Source: Flectonema sp. DT1601
Taxonomy: Eukaryota > Euglenozoa > Diplonemea > Diplonemida > Diplonemidae
Direction of reading: 5' to 3'
Length of the DNA stretch: 64,000 nucleotides
Assembly (NCBI GenBank): GCA_964019425.1
Contig: OZ025794.1
Coordinates: 496,001-560,000, forward strand
This document shows, piece by piece, positions 9,770-19,135 of this stretch (position 1 is the stretch's first letter; each line of letters opens with the position of its first letter). Under the pieces are notes generated by a model. That model did not search any database and was not told the origin of the DNA. It saw only the letters and a program-made list of their open reading frames with translations. A program made the translations under genes and the position numbers.

Positions 9770-10198
9770 ATGTCATATCTACTTCCCCATCTTAAGAGTG
9801 GTTGGGCAGTAGACCAAGCAATATTAGCTGAGGATGAAAAGGTTGTAGTGATGAGATTTGGTCATGATTGGGATTCTGATTGCGCAGAAATGGATGAAGT
9901 CCTCGCCAAGACAAGTGAAAAGTTAAAAAACATGGCAATGTTTTACCTGGTGGATATTTCAGACGTTCCTGACTTTAATAAAATGTACGAATTGTATGAC
10001 ACGGTTACTGTTATGTTCTTCTATCGCAACAAACATATTCTCGTTGATCTCGGAACTGGAAACAACAACAAAATAAATTGGCCACTAAAATCATCACAAG
10101 AATTTATCGACATAGTCGAAACAGTTTATAGAGGTGCTCGCAAAGGAAAAGGTCTCGTCGCATCTCCAAAAGACTACTCAACAAAATACAACTATTAG
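9770..10198 (+). CDS. DIM1: DIM1/TXNL4A, U4/U6.U5 tri-snRNP 15-kDa protein
   Basis: Thioredoxin-fold spliceosome protein (yeast Dib1, human TXNL4A) of the U5 snRNP. The 142-aa length is exactly that of the family. Diagnostic stretches are visible: SYLLPHLKSGWAVDQAIL at the start, VVMRFGHDWDSDC, YLVDISDVPDFNKMYELYD, VMFFYRNKHILVDLGTGNNNKINW, and the basic tail. As in all DIM1 proteins the thioredoxin CxxC is not present, leaving one cysteine (DSDC). Its presence agrees with active cis- and trans-splicing. A T-rich tract ending in TAG at about 9740 precedes the start. Confidence 0.95.
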   Translation: MSYLLPHLKSGWAVDQAILAEDEKVVVMRFGHDWDSDCAEMDEVLAKTSEKLKNMAMFYLVDISDVPDFNKMYELYDTVTVMFFYRNKHILVDLGTGNNNKINWPLKSSQEFIDIVETVYRGARKGKGLVASPKDYSTKYNY

Positions 10199-10673
10199 TC
10201 AAGGCTCCGTCATCTTAATCACTTTATCACGTGGGTATTCGGCCACGTTTATCAGTTTTGTTTTGTTTAATTTCTTTCTTTCTTTCTTTTTGTTGCACTT
10301 TAGCATGTATTGGCTTAAAAAAAAATGTTAGCAGCATACGTAAACCTCCTTTAGCTTTCTTCAGTTTAAGTCGGTTCACGGGTTTCGCTCATGAACAAGA
10401 AACATCAGCACGTGTTTTATTGCGAATTTCTGCATATTATTATTAATATATATTTTTTTTTTTTGCGAAAATGTCAATAAATTTAGTGTTGGTCAATTCA
10501 TTCACAATTTATTATTATTCACAGAAGGGAGGATGTTGTGAGATCGTTAGGCTTTACCACCGACCCAAGAATAATTCTTCACTTTATGTGATCACGTTTG
10601 AACAGGAACTTTCTATCTTGTGAACTGTATTTAATTAATTCTCATCCATTACTCTCCAGGTACCCACCGGCGG
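10199..10673. other. Spacer between DIM1 and F-box genes
   Basis: No gene is supported. The short open frames at 10.13-10.45 kb are low-complexity and lack acceptor context. Poly-T at about 10449-10465 is likely part of the 3' processing and trans-splicing signals. The acceptor for the next gene is the CCAG at 10659, preceded by a clear pyrimidine tract (CATCCATTACTCTC). Confidence 0.6.
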
Positions 10674-11519
10674 ATGAGGCTGTGTAAAGATGAATTATGC
10701 TCTATATTTCAATGTCTACAATTCAGTGATATCCTCGAATTCAGACTGAGCTGCGTCGTTTTCCACGAGACAAGCACCCGAACAGGGGTGTGGAGACAAT
10801 ACGTAAAGGGAACTCTTGCTACACAACGAAAACTAATAAAAGAAGGAAAGATTGACGAAGCTGAAAGTGTGATGCAAGATGCCATATCTTCGATGAAAAG
10901 TTGTAGGGTAGATGACTACTGGTGTAAAGCTAAAATGCATCTAGCAGAGTCGTGGGTCATCCATTGTAAGCATTGGAAATTAGAATACTGTCCAATGAGT
11001 CTTGGGTATCGAGCATACGCTGCTGCAAAGAAATCACTTGGAGTTGGGATTACTCAAAGTACTGAAGATCGTTTTTGGGGATTAATTTTATTAGCATGGA
11101 ATGGAGCCAGACATACTATGAAGATAGCAGGCGTGAGACGGGAAATGTTTGAGGAGTTCTTAGACGCATCTCGTGAGGCGCAATCTTTCACAAATCCGAT
11201 GTTTAAAGCCCTCGGAATGTTCACAGAAGGTTATGTTAATTTTGCAATTGGATTTTCTGGAAATAGTTCTGCTTTTGAATCAGCCTTCGCACTTCAAAAA
11301 GAAGGATTTCGATGTTGGATGTTATCACGTGCTGACTTAGATCCTGACGAAACTACAATTGAAATGATGGAGCGTCTTGCTAGAACATCGTTATTTATAG
11401 CACCTGCTAATGCTTTAAGTACATACACTACAGCATTAGATACTGCTCGTGTTGTTTTAAAGAGTCCTTATCATCCTTTACTTATATCAATTGAGAGGTC
11501 GATTGCTGCTTGTCCGTAG
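10674..11519 (+). CDS. F-box-like protein (281 aa)
   Basis: Residues 4-45 (ELCSIFQCLQFSDILEFRLSC, then VWRQYVKG) match the F-box pattern of three helices that bind Skp1 in SCF ubiquitin ligases. The remainder is all-helical, with phrases such as KEGKIDEAESVMQDAI that resemble TPR helices, so a substrate-binding helical-repeat domain is plausible. No WD40 or LRR repeats are seen. The acceptor CCAG at 10659 is 14 bases upstream. The start Met is close to the F-box, leaving almost no N-terminal extension. Assignment rests on the F-box pattern only. Confidence 0.62.
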   Translation: MRLCKDELCSIFQCLQFSDILEFRLSCVVFHETSTRTGVWRQYVKGTLATQRKLIKEGKIDEAESVMQDAISSMKSCRVDDYWCKAKMHLAESWVIHCKHWKLEYCPMSLGYRAYAAAKKSLGVGITQSTEDRFWGLILLAWNGARHTMKIAGVRREMFEEFLDASREAQSFTNPMFKALGMFTEGYVNFAIGFSGNSSAFESAFALQKEGFRCWMLSRADLDPDETTIEMMERLARTSLFIAPANALSTYTTALDTARVVLKSPYHPLLISIERSIAACP

Positions 11520-12709
11520 TAAGTAATTTTCTTAACATCCGTGAAACTGTTTATCAGGATCTTGTTGTGCAGTTTAGTGTGCTGTGAAGCAGCTCAGTCC
11601 GGCCTAACCTAAAAAGCGTTCAAGAGACCCTTTGAATGCTTTGTACCTCTCTCTGTGTTGTTTTCTTAGTATATGCGTTGGAAAAAACGTTTGTTTGTTT
11701 CAGTTAATTTTAGTATCACCTTTTTCGTGACCTCTGCCCGAACATGCACGTTGTTACCCGTCTCTGAAGCGAGCAGCTCCGCTCGGGTCAACGTTGTTTT
11801 GATTTTGAAAATTATTTTTTACCCTGAGAAGTGAAGTATTGAAATTGAGATACTTCTGTTTTTTTTTTATATTTGTTTTATGTTTTTCTTTTTTTGGGTA
11901 CAAAGAAGGTCCTTACTTTTTACACAGTAAGTATAAACTTATTACTATTAGTCGAAAACTGTTAATAATGTGTAGTAATTAAACCATATTCTTGCAACCA
12001 CGAAATTGGTCAATTCAATCAGGTCTGGTGGTAGTGCAATATTTATGTGTTTTATGCAGTAGAATAGCTATGTCGCTTTTTATTTTTTTTACACAGCGCT
12101 TTGTATCTTATTTTCCCTTTCCCTTTTTTTTTTTTTTTTTTTTCAGTATGAATAGTGCGATGCTCTCCTTTATTTACTATTTACTATTTCTTGCTATAAC
12201 CTTCATTGATAGGGGGTGTCGATGTATACAATGCCCTCCTGCAATTGGCTTTTCTTTTTGTTATTTTACCGCTTCGCTAATGTATAAATTTTGAATAGTT
12301 TACAAGCCTCGAAGGAGTGAGTAGCTCGCGAAACTTGTCGCTATTTCTTATTTTTTTTTAATAGAGTTGTTTGCTGTCAAAGGTAGAGCACACAACTCAC
12401 ACGGGATTGCGTTTTTTTTCTGTTTTGCGAAGCCAATCGATATTATATTTTTTGCTCTCTTTTTTCTTTTGTCTCAAAGAAGCATACGGTACTTGACTTC
12501 CGTTCTCCAGCGTTCGCAAAGAGAAAAAAAAAAAAAACTTTTTTCAATCTCTAACTTATTTTACTACTGTTCCTCCAGATGAATAATAATTCAGTATTTT
12601 TCATCATTCATGACAACTTTATTTGAAACAAAAAATGGAATAATTGTTGCTGTTTGTCGATTATGTTTTTTTTTTTTATGTCAGCTGTTTTTTTCAAAAA
12701 AAAAAAAAA
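11520..12709. other. 1.2-kb gene-free region upstream of alternative oxidase
   Basis: T-rich, with homopolymers near 11851, 12126-12143 and A-runs near 12522. The small open frames at 11992-12294 and 12367-12582 are Phe/Leu-rich translations of T-runs and are not believable. At the far end a T12 run followed by ATGTCAG (AG at 12684) is the likely acceptor for the oxidase gene. Confidence 0.6.
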
Positions 12710-13624
12710 ATGTTGAGACGTGCAGGTCTTATTTCGTTGCATTCTCAGATGAGATGTTGTGCCACCGAACTTAACTCTGAGCATTTTCGTTATTCGAATC
12801 AAAAGCATCCGTTGAAAGGAAAAGTTAAAGAATGGCCAAACCCAACACAAAATCACGTCTGGGCAGAAAACGAACTTAATAAGGTTCTGGAGAAAGAATC
12901 TGCAGAGGTAAATCATTTTAAACCAATCGGGTTTATGGACAGATTCATCCATATGATTGTTCAGGGGTGTTATCATGGATTTAATTATCTTACTGGATTT
13001 AGTAAGAGCGACCCAACTCCGAAATCGTTAATCTACCGAGTCCTTATCTTAGAATCTATAGCCGGGTGCCCTGGAATGGTTGCTGCTGGTGTTCGTCATT
13101 TTAGATCCCTTCGAAGAATGGAGCGTGATGGAGGTTGGATTCACACTCTTCTCGAAGAAGCTGAAAACGAACGCATGCATCTTCTTGTCTTTATGAGAAT
13201 GTTTCATCCAGGAATCGCTACCAGAGCTGCTGTCATAATCTTACAAGCTGTAGTTGTATCATGTTTGATTGCTGTTTATTGCGTCAGACCTGCATGGCTT
13301 CACCGTTTTGTTGGATACCTTGAAGAAACTGCTGTTCAAACTTACTTAACAATAATCGACAGACTTCAGGATCCTACTAAAAAACTTCACAAGGAGTGGA
13401 AAGATTTAAAGGCTCCGATTATCGCAAAGAACTACTGGAGGCTACCTGAGGATGCGATGTTCTTGGATGTCATTAAACAGATTTGTGCTGATGAAATGCA
13501 TCACAGAGATGTAAATCACGCTTTCGCATCTATGCAGAAATCCGACATCAACCCTTTTGTAAACCGTCATGCTAAGGACCAAGCTGATGCCACGTACGCC
13601 GCTGAATCTGATAAAAAAGCGTAG
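12710..13624 (+). CDS. AOX: Alternative oxidase, mitochondrial ubiquinol oxidase (304 aa)
   Basis: Non-proton-pumping terminal oxidase of the mitochondrial inner membrane; oxidises ubiquinol and reduces oxygen to water at a diiron centre. All ligand motifs are present: LILE (E115), ENERMH (E154, H157), GYLEE (E205/206) and DEMHHRDVNH (E262, H265). The flanking helices (ERDGGWIHTLLEEA, HRFVGYLEE) and the conserved membrane-binding regions match the family. The N-terminus MLRRAGLISLHSQM is a typical mitochondrial presequence. The start is the ATG at 12710. The frame is open upstream to a TTG, but the likely acceptor AG at 12684 lies within that extension. The 5' leader then contains a 14-A run directly before the ATG. 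Confidence 0.95.
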   Translation: MLRRAGLISLHSQMRCCATELNSEHFRYSNQKHPLKGKVKEWPNPTQNHVWAENELNKVLEKESAEVNHFKPIGFMDRFIHMIVQGCYHGFNYLTGFSKSDPTPKSLIYRVLILESIAGCPGMVAAGVRHFRSLRRMERDGGWIHTLLEEAENERMHLLVFMRMFHPGIATRAAVIILQAVVVSCLIAVYCVRPAWLHRFVGYLEETAVQTYLTIIDRLQDPTKKLHKEWKDLKAPIIAKNYWRLPEDAMFLDVIKQICADEMHHRDVNHAFASMQKSDINPFVNRHAKDQADATYAAESDKKA

Positions 13625-15557
13625 ATGGGTGAGGGTGTTTCGTGTATATTATTTATTTTTGTACAGTATCTGCTTTGGGAGATTGCAAAATGACTTTTTT
13701 TTTTTTTTTTTTTGTTGATTTTTTTCTATTTACTAATTATGCGAAGGGGAAAAATAATAATAATGATGATGATAGGGGGGCTCTATGTTTTTTTTAACGT
13801 TTTTTTAATATTAAAATTCAAACTGAATGAAAGTTGTACCGTCACATACCAATCTATAACTATCTTGAAGTGCTGCTATTCTCTACTCACGCGAATTAAC
13901 CGAAGGGTTGATTAGTCTCTTCTTCTACTAGGGAGGGGGGATTGAGGCAATTAGGATGTTGGCACGCTGATCCTCTCTAACTCTCACAATCCGATCTTAA
14001 TTTCGGTGCGTACAAAAAAAAAAAAAAATGGTATCACGGTTAAAAAAAAACTATTATAAAAATTGAATTGTCAATTAGCTTTGTGCACAAATAAATGACT
14101 CAAACCGTGTTGATACACGTTTGAATGTGTTAAGCTACTCTACTATTCTATTTGCATCGACAAGGTCGATATTCAGATTAATTAATTAAGAGACGTTATT
14201 CATTATGTCGATGTGATCTATTCCTCTGTGCTGTTAGTATTTCTGTCTACAATCAATAAAATATAAGACTTTCTCTGAATGGTTTTTTTTTTTTCCCTTC
14301 TTTTTTTTTTGTTTTAAACAGATATTTGATCTGAGTAAAGAACTGAAAGTTCGATGTTCTTTTTTTTTTTTTTTACTTCTCCTTTTTTTGGTGCGGGACA
14401 GTTATGACCTTAAACTGACTGTCATCTTACCTGATGCTTTTGTTTCATTTCATGAGTGATACGGCTATGTGCTGCCCTGTTGTTGTGGAACTTTTATAAA
14501 TTTTTTAGTAAGCCCGCAGTACGATTAGAGAACGATCCTCGGTACTGTTCCGGGGGTTTCTATTTTCTACTGTTTCTTCTTCTGTATGTGGGAATAAAAA
14601 AGATTTTTTATTTTTCACCTTCTCATTCCCAGATCATTTCTCTTTTATTTTCTTTAGTTGTTTTCAACCTGTTAGCCTCTGGGCAAGGTGGGAGCTGGGA
14701 GTCGATCACTTCCAGCCGAAGCTATAAAACTACAATTTTCGCGATTGGGTCGTTACTGATGCGGGATACCCGAACCCCTCATAGTCATCAGTTCTGTATT
14801 TTGTTAACAATCTCCTTACTTTCTTCACTGAAGAGGGCTAGGTAAGGAATGGTATGGGCTATTAATACTAACTCCATTGTAGGCAGTCAGCTGATTGTGA
14901 CAACTGACTGGCCTTCGCTTTCATTGGTGAGCATTTCCCGATGTTATCTAACTCGTTCTCTAAAACATTAAACAGAAAAGGAATAGAACCAAAAAAAAAA
15001 ATAAAAAAACTCGATGTTAATCTTTCTCTGCTTCCTGGTATTTACCCGTTAGCTCTTTCTCCTTATTCACTTTCAGAAAGGGGTATATTGACTTCGCATG
15101 TCACTTGTCTGGTAGTGTTTGCTTACTCTCTCCTTTTTACTTTTTTTTTTTGTTCCGACGTTGTCGGAGAAGAAACTGTTCAGATTGAAAGCTGTTATTT
15201 CTTGCGGCCGTGACTCATTTCTCCGTTCTGTCTGCGTTCAACGAAATATAAGGCTAAATCTGAATGGGGTTTTTTTTTTTCGTCATAAATTATTAAAAAA
15301 ATAAAATAAAATAATGAAATACTCACACTTTCTACCTCCTAAGGTGAAAAAAACCCTTTTTATTTTCGGATGTAATGACCGACACCTTTTCAGCAGTATT
15401 AAACTAACTTTGCTAACTAAACAGTATTCTATTCATCGAACAGGCTGAAGACACATCATGGAACTACTGCGTCATCATTGCATAACTTATTTTATGTTAT
15501 GAACGAATTGTTATAAAAGCATCTTTTTATTTCATTTAGCCTTAAAGCAGAATCTCA
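13625..15557. other. 1.9-kb gene-free region
   Basis: No supported gene. It contains many homopolymers (T-runs at about 13696, 14282, 14361; A-runs at 14012 and 14990). The open frames at 14456-14845 and 14941-15213 have random composition and no acceptor pattern. A purine-rich ATAATGATGATGATAGG stretch lies near 13755. The next gene's acceptor is at about 15539 (TTTAG) or 15550 (GCAG). Confidence 0.6.
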
Positions 15558-16106
15558 ATGGCAGATCCGAAGACTTTGTATCTACAACGTTATTGTATTC
15601 CAGAATTGATTGATGGCCTGGTAATGAAGTTAATGGATGAAGAACCTGGTGATCCCAGGACATTCCTAGCAAGGAATCTACTAGCTGGTGAGAAGTGTGG
15701 AGGAGATAACAGTTATTGTGTTCAGATGTGCGCTGATGTCGAAGCCGAAAGGCTATTCTCAAAGTTAGACTTTGACGCTATGAGTGATGCTAAAATTACT
15801 GGAGACGGTAAAGCCATTGGCTCCCTACGAGATCCAATAGGAACCACTAATTTGACTGAAAAGCAAATCGGTAGAAACATATCCGACTATGAACGCTCAT
15901 ACAAATACAGTCTTGGAGACACTAATGGTCTTGGTGTGAAAGGATTTATTGCATCAATGAGAGTATTGAACTCTACTCATGGTAAGACTTCTTGTTTTGT
16001 AAGTTGGACTGCCTCATGGGATCATCCTGGTGAGATTGCTTCCTTAAATCTGACTGAGTTCGTTCGAAATACAATTGAAGCAGCTATTGCTAGTTGTGGG
16101 CAATAG
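15558..16106 (+). CDS. RIIa/Dpy-30-type docking domain fused to START/SRPBCC-like domain (182 aa)
   Basis: Residues 8-44 (YLQRYCIPELIDGLVMKLM, then EEPGDPRTFLARNL) match the RIIa dimerisation-docking fold seen in PKA regulatory subunits and flagellar adenylate kinases: a proline-broken first helix, then 'P.DP..FL...L'. Residues about 55-180 alternate strand-like segments and end in a long helix (SLNLTEFVRNTIEAAIASC). With the GKAIGSLRD, RSYKYSL and CFVSWTASWDHPGE pieces this looks like a SRPBCC/START-like ligand-binding fold of the polyketide-cyclase/MxaD type. The combination would bring a lipid- or small-molecule-binding cup to an anchoring protein, possibly in the flagellum. Both assignments are by eye, the first firmer than the second. 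An acceptor CAG at 15550 lies seven bases before the ATG. Confidence 0.65.
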   Translation: MADPKTLYLQRYCIPELIDGLVMKLMDEEPGDPRTFLARNLLAGEKCGGDNSYCVQMCADVEAERLFSKLDFDAMSDAKITGDGKAIGSLRDPIGTTNLTEKQIGRNISDYERSYKYSLGDTNGLGVKGFIASMRVLNSTHGKTSCFVSWTASWDHPGEIASLNLTEFVRNTIEAAIASCGQ

Positions 16107-16356
16107 TAGTGGGCTTGCAAAAAAGAAAATTTACAGATGTTACACTCATGTGCCGTTGCGAAACGGACTGATGACTTTAATATTGCCTTCAGTCCTCGAA
16201 TGCAAAAAAATTTAAAATTTAAACCTTTGAAATGGGAATGTTAATTGAGAAACTTTTTTATTATTATTTCAGACAGGAATAATTGAAAACATGATAATAA
16301 TATAAGTATTCTTATTTCCTATAAATATATCATACAAACAGAGGGGCTCATTAATT

Positions 16357-18409
16357 ATGGAATCGTTCTTAAGAGAACCTTCACGTCTCGCTGGAGAACG
16401 TAGTCGGATCGTGAGTGAGATGGTCGACGTATCTGTAAAACACTATCCTTTATTTATTGGAGGTGCTAAGAAGTGTTCTGACATTCTTAAAGAAGCAGCA
16501 CAGGACGTTGAACTAACTGAGAGATTAATAAATGAAGAAGAAGAGTTAAAGAGTATGTTAGTAAGACTAACTGAAAAGGGTGACCAATGGAAGAAAGGAA
16601 AACATCAGCTTCTTGTACTAAGAACTAGTCAGGAACAGATTAGAGATTTGTTTGAGTTGCCAACTCTGTTAGAGAACTGTCTTCGTGATGGAATGTTTCA
16701 AGAGGCTTATCAAATTCAAGAAAAAGTTGAGAATTTAATATCTGCTGCACCTGGCATTCCAGTGATGCAAAGCATAGCAAAGGACACTGAAGAAACAATG
16801 CAGAGATGGATACCGCAACTTATCACAAAGCTATCATCGGATTTAAATGTTGTACAGTGTTACACAATAACAAATTTCCTCTCTAGGTTGAAACTTATCA
16901 CCGATACAGAGCTTCAGAAATTATACCTTGCTCGTAGGGTTGTATTTCTCGATTCTCTTTTTAAAGATTCAACGAGTCCGTTGAAATCTCTAAACAGCAT
17001 CAATACAATAATTGGTACCAAACTCCCAAATATAATAACCGAATACGACGCTTGTTTTAGAACTCGAGACGCAAGTAGTCGCCTTACACCTTTTGACACT
17101 AAACACGATGTTCCAGCGGCTGATATCTTAGGTTCTTGGTTGGCTAAAAGTTGTGCTCTTTACGTTGATTTAATTCGTAAAAACGTTAGTCAGATAACTA
17201 TGGGAGATGAGGTAAAATTGGTGATGGTGCAATCACTGGAGAGTTCGAAAGTATTGGCTAGTCGGGGAGTAGATATCAGACCAATTCTGTGTAAGATTTT
17301 CAGTGATCGATTTATCCAATTGTGGGATGAAAAAATTGATCACGCTTACGAAAGTTTTGAGATATCAATGTTGAACCATATTTGGTCAAGAAAACCTTCT
17401 TCTCATACTCATAGAAAGCAAGATAGAACTGCCCCTCCAAATAGCGTTAGACAATATTTACCTTTAGCCTACCTAACAAATGGTATTTTAGTTGCATTTA
17501 ATGAACTTCGTCGTTGTTGTTTGACATCGTTAGTTCCATCACTGCTTCAAAATCTATCAAAAATACTTTGCAAAGCTGTTAGTAACATCAAGGCGGTATA
17601 TCATACTCAGTCTCTTGATTCGGCAGAGCTGTCAGGATATTTAGAATTCGTTAAGGTATGTTTTTATCTACATAACAAATTAAACCTTTACCGAAGCAGC
17701 AAATAACAAATAAAAAGCAGACAACCATCGATGACTTCCTTCCATTCATAAGTCGAGGTGTTGATATCCTTTTAGGGTCACCCAAGGGTGTAGACGTTAA
17801 GGTATGATGATAGTTCATTGGGTAGCAGTTTATAAAGATAACGGACAATACATAATAAAAGAAAATAAATTACAGGAAATAAGCCGTCCTATTAGTGAGA
17901 TTTACCAACATCACGTGATGCCAAAGGAAACATCAATTGTAAAAGGGCAAGATCAAGAAGTTATTGACATGAGTACTCTTAAGCAGGAGGATAGTCATCC
18001 TGCCGTCACGGAACCTGTTCAGCAATACCAACAGCAGGTAGCCGAACAAACTGTACAGCAGCAGCAACAACAACAACAACAACCAGACTCTGCAGTACAC
18101 CAGCAGCAAAGTCAGCAGGCTGAACCGCCTCAGGTGCAATACCAACAGCAGGCGCAGTACCAGCAACCATCCCAGACGCAGTACCAGCAGGCGGACTCAT
18201 CCCAGCAGTATCAGCAACCGTCCCAGGTACAATACCAACAACAGGCGGACCCGTCCCAGGTACAGTACCAGCAGCCGTCCCAAATGCAGTACCAGCAGCA
18301 AGCGGATCCGTCCCAGCAGTATCAGCAGCCGTCCCAAGTGCAGTACCAACAACAAGCGCAGTACCAGCAGGCTGACCCGTCACAACAATATGTTGAGCCG
18401 CACCAATAG
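16357..18409 (+). CDS. COG8: COG8, conserved oligomeric Golgi complex subunit 8, with Gln-rich tail
   Basis: Tethering-complex subunit for retrograde vesicles at the Golgi. Three exons: 16357-17655, 17721-17801 and 17876-18409. Introns are 65 and 74 nt, donors GTATGT and GTATGA, acceptors AAGCAG and TTACAG, all phase 0; the product is 637 aa. The Dor1/COG8 signature is clear in exon 1: coiled N-terminus, FELPTLLENCLRDGMFQEAYQI near residues 110-130, and the long helical repeat. Exon 2 adds DFLPFISRGVDILLG. Exon 3 ends in an about 140-residue tail of Gln with QYQQPSQ and QADPSQ repeats, which is unusual for COG8. Splicing is supported because each junction restores the frame while each intron contains stops. 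The acceptor for the mature mRNA is the CAG at 16341. Confidence 0.86.
18010..18405 (+). repeat. Gln-codon-rich repetitive tract at the end of COG8
   Basis: Imperfect repeats of CAGTACCAGCAG-type units, often followed by codons for PSQ or ADPSQ. The tract alternates CAG and CAA codons, so it is partly protected from slippage. It encodes a low-complexity, probably disordered C-terminus. Confidence 0.85.
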
Positions 18410-19135
18410 TTAGCCGCTTATACGGAACAACACTGAGAATGCCTCAAGGACTTTCGCGCCATTGACAAGGAATACGAGCTCAACGTCACTACGAATACTC
18501 AAATATCCCAGAGTAGTCCCATGGGAAGACAAGATATAAGTTGTTAACATTTTAATTGCAATATCACGACGGCTGACACAGCTGAGCGCCAACAACAATT
18601 CCGTCAAAAACAACCTCAATAATAATATCCGATTACAGCTGAAGGTCAGCTCGAGGGAGTAGTACAAATATAGATGACCTTCAAAAAAAAAAGGGGGGTT
18701 TGTGACTGCCAACTTGCATTGTTGTTACATTTCACTTTCTTTTCTTCGTATTGTGACGTTGTTTTACTTGTATGGACTCATGCGAGTCTCATTTTCTTTT
18801 TTTTAAAAAAATATTTTATTGTTGGTGTCCCTTGATGCTGACCACAAAAGCAATAAAATAAATAACATTCAAATCTGTTTTTAAAATTTGGTCAGGACTT
18901 CTGTTTCTTATTCAACAGGTGTTTGGTAATTCTTATACTAGGCACCAAGACATTGATCGTACGAGAAAAAAAAAAAAAAAAAAAAAGAGAGAACAAAAAA
19001 TAAAAAGAAACTAAAACTAAAAGTGTGGAGAATTCCTAAAAAATTGAGAGATTTTTTTCTTTTTTTAAAAAATAAATTAAAATCGTCTCTCACCACAACA
19101 TGTGTATTTTTTCATGACAGGTTATTTTTTTAAAA
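18410..19135. other. Spacer between COG8 and EF-hand gene
   Basis: No gene. A 20-base A-run at about 18965-18985 and A-rich sequence to 19080 dominate. A minus-strand open frame (18410-18712) has no supporting features. The acceptor is CATGACAG ending at 19120. Confidence 0.6.

Noticed and set aside
12644-12709. Upstream extension of the alternative oxidase from a TTG
   Set aside because: It begins at a non-ATG codon, translates a T-run into Phe, and contains the likely splice acceptor at 12684. The presequence starts at ATG 12710.
14456-14845. 129-codon plus-strand frame
   Set aside because: No acceptor, no recognisable pattern, hydrophobic content arises from T-runs.
17804-17875. Separate gene starting in the Gln-rich frame
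   Set aside because: The frame joins COG8 in phase through two introns and lacks its own acceptor and start context.
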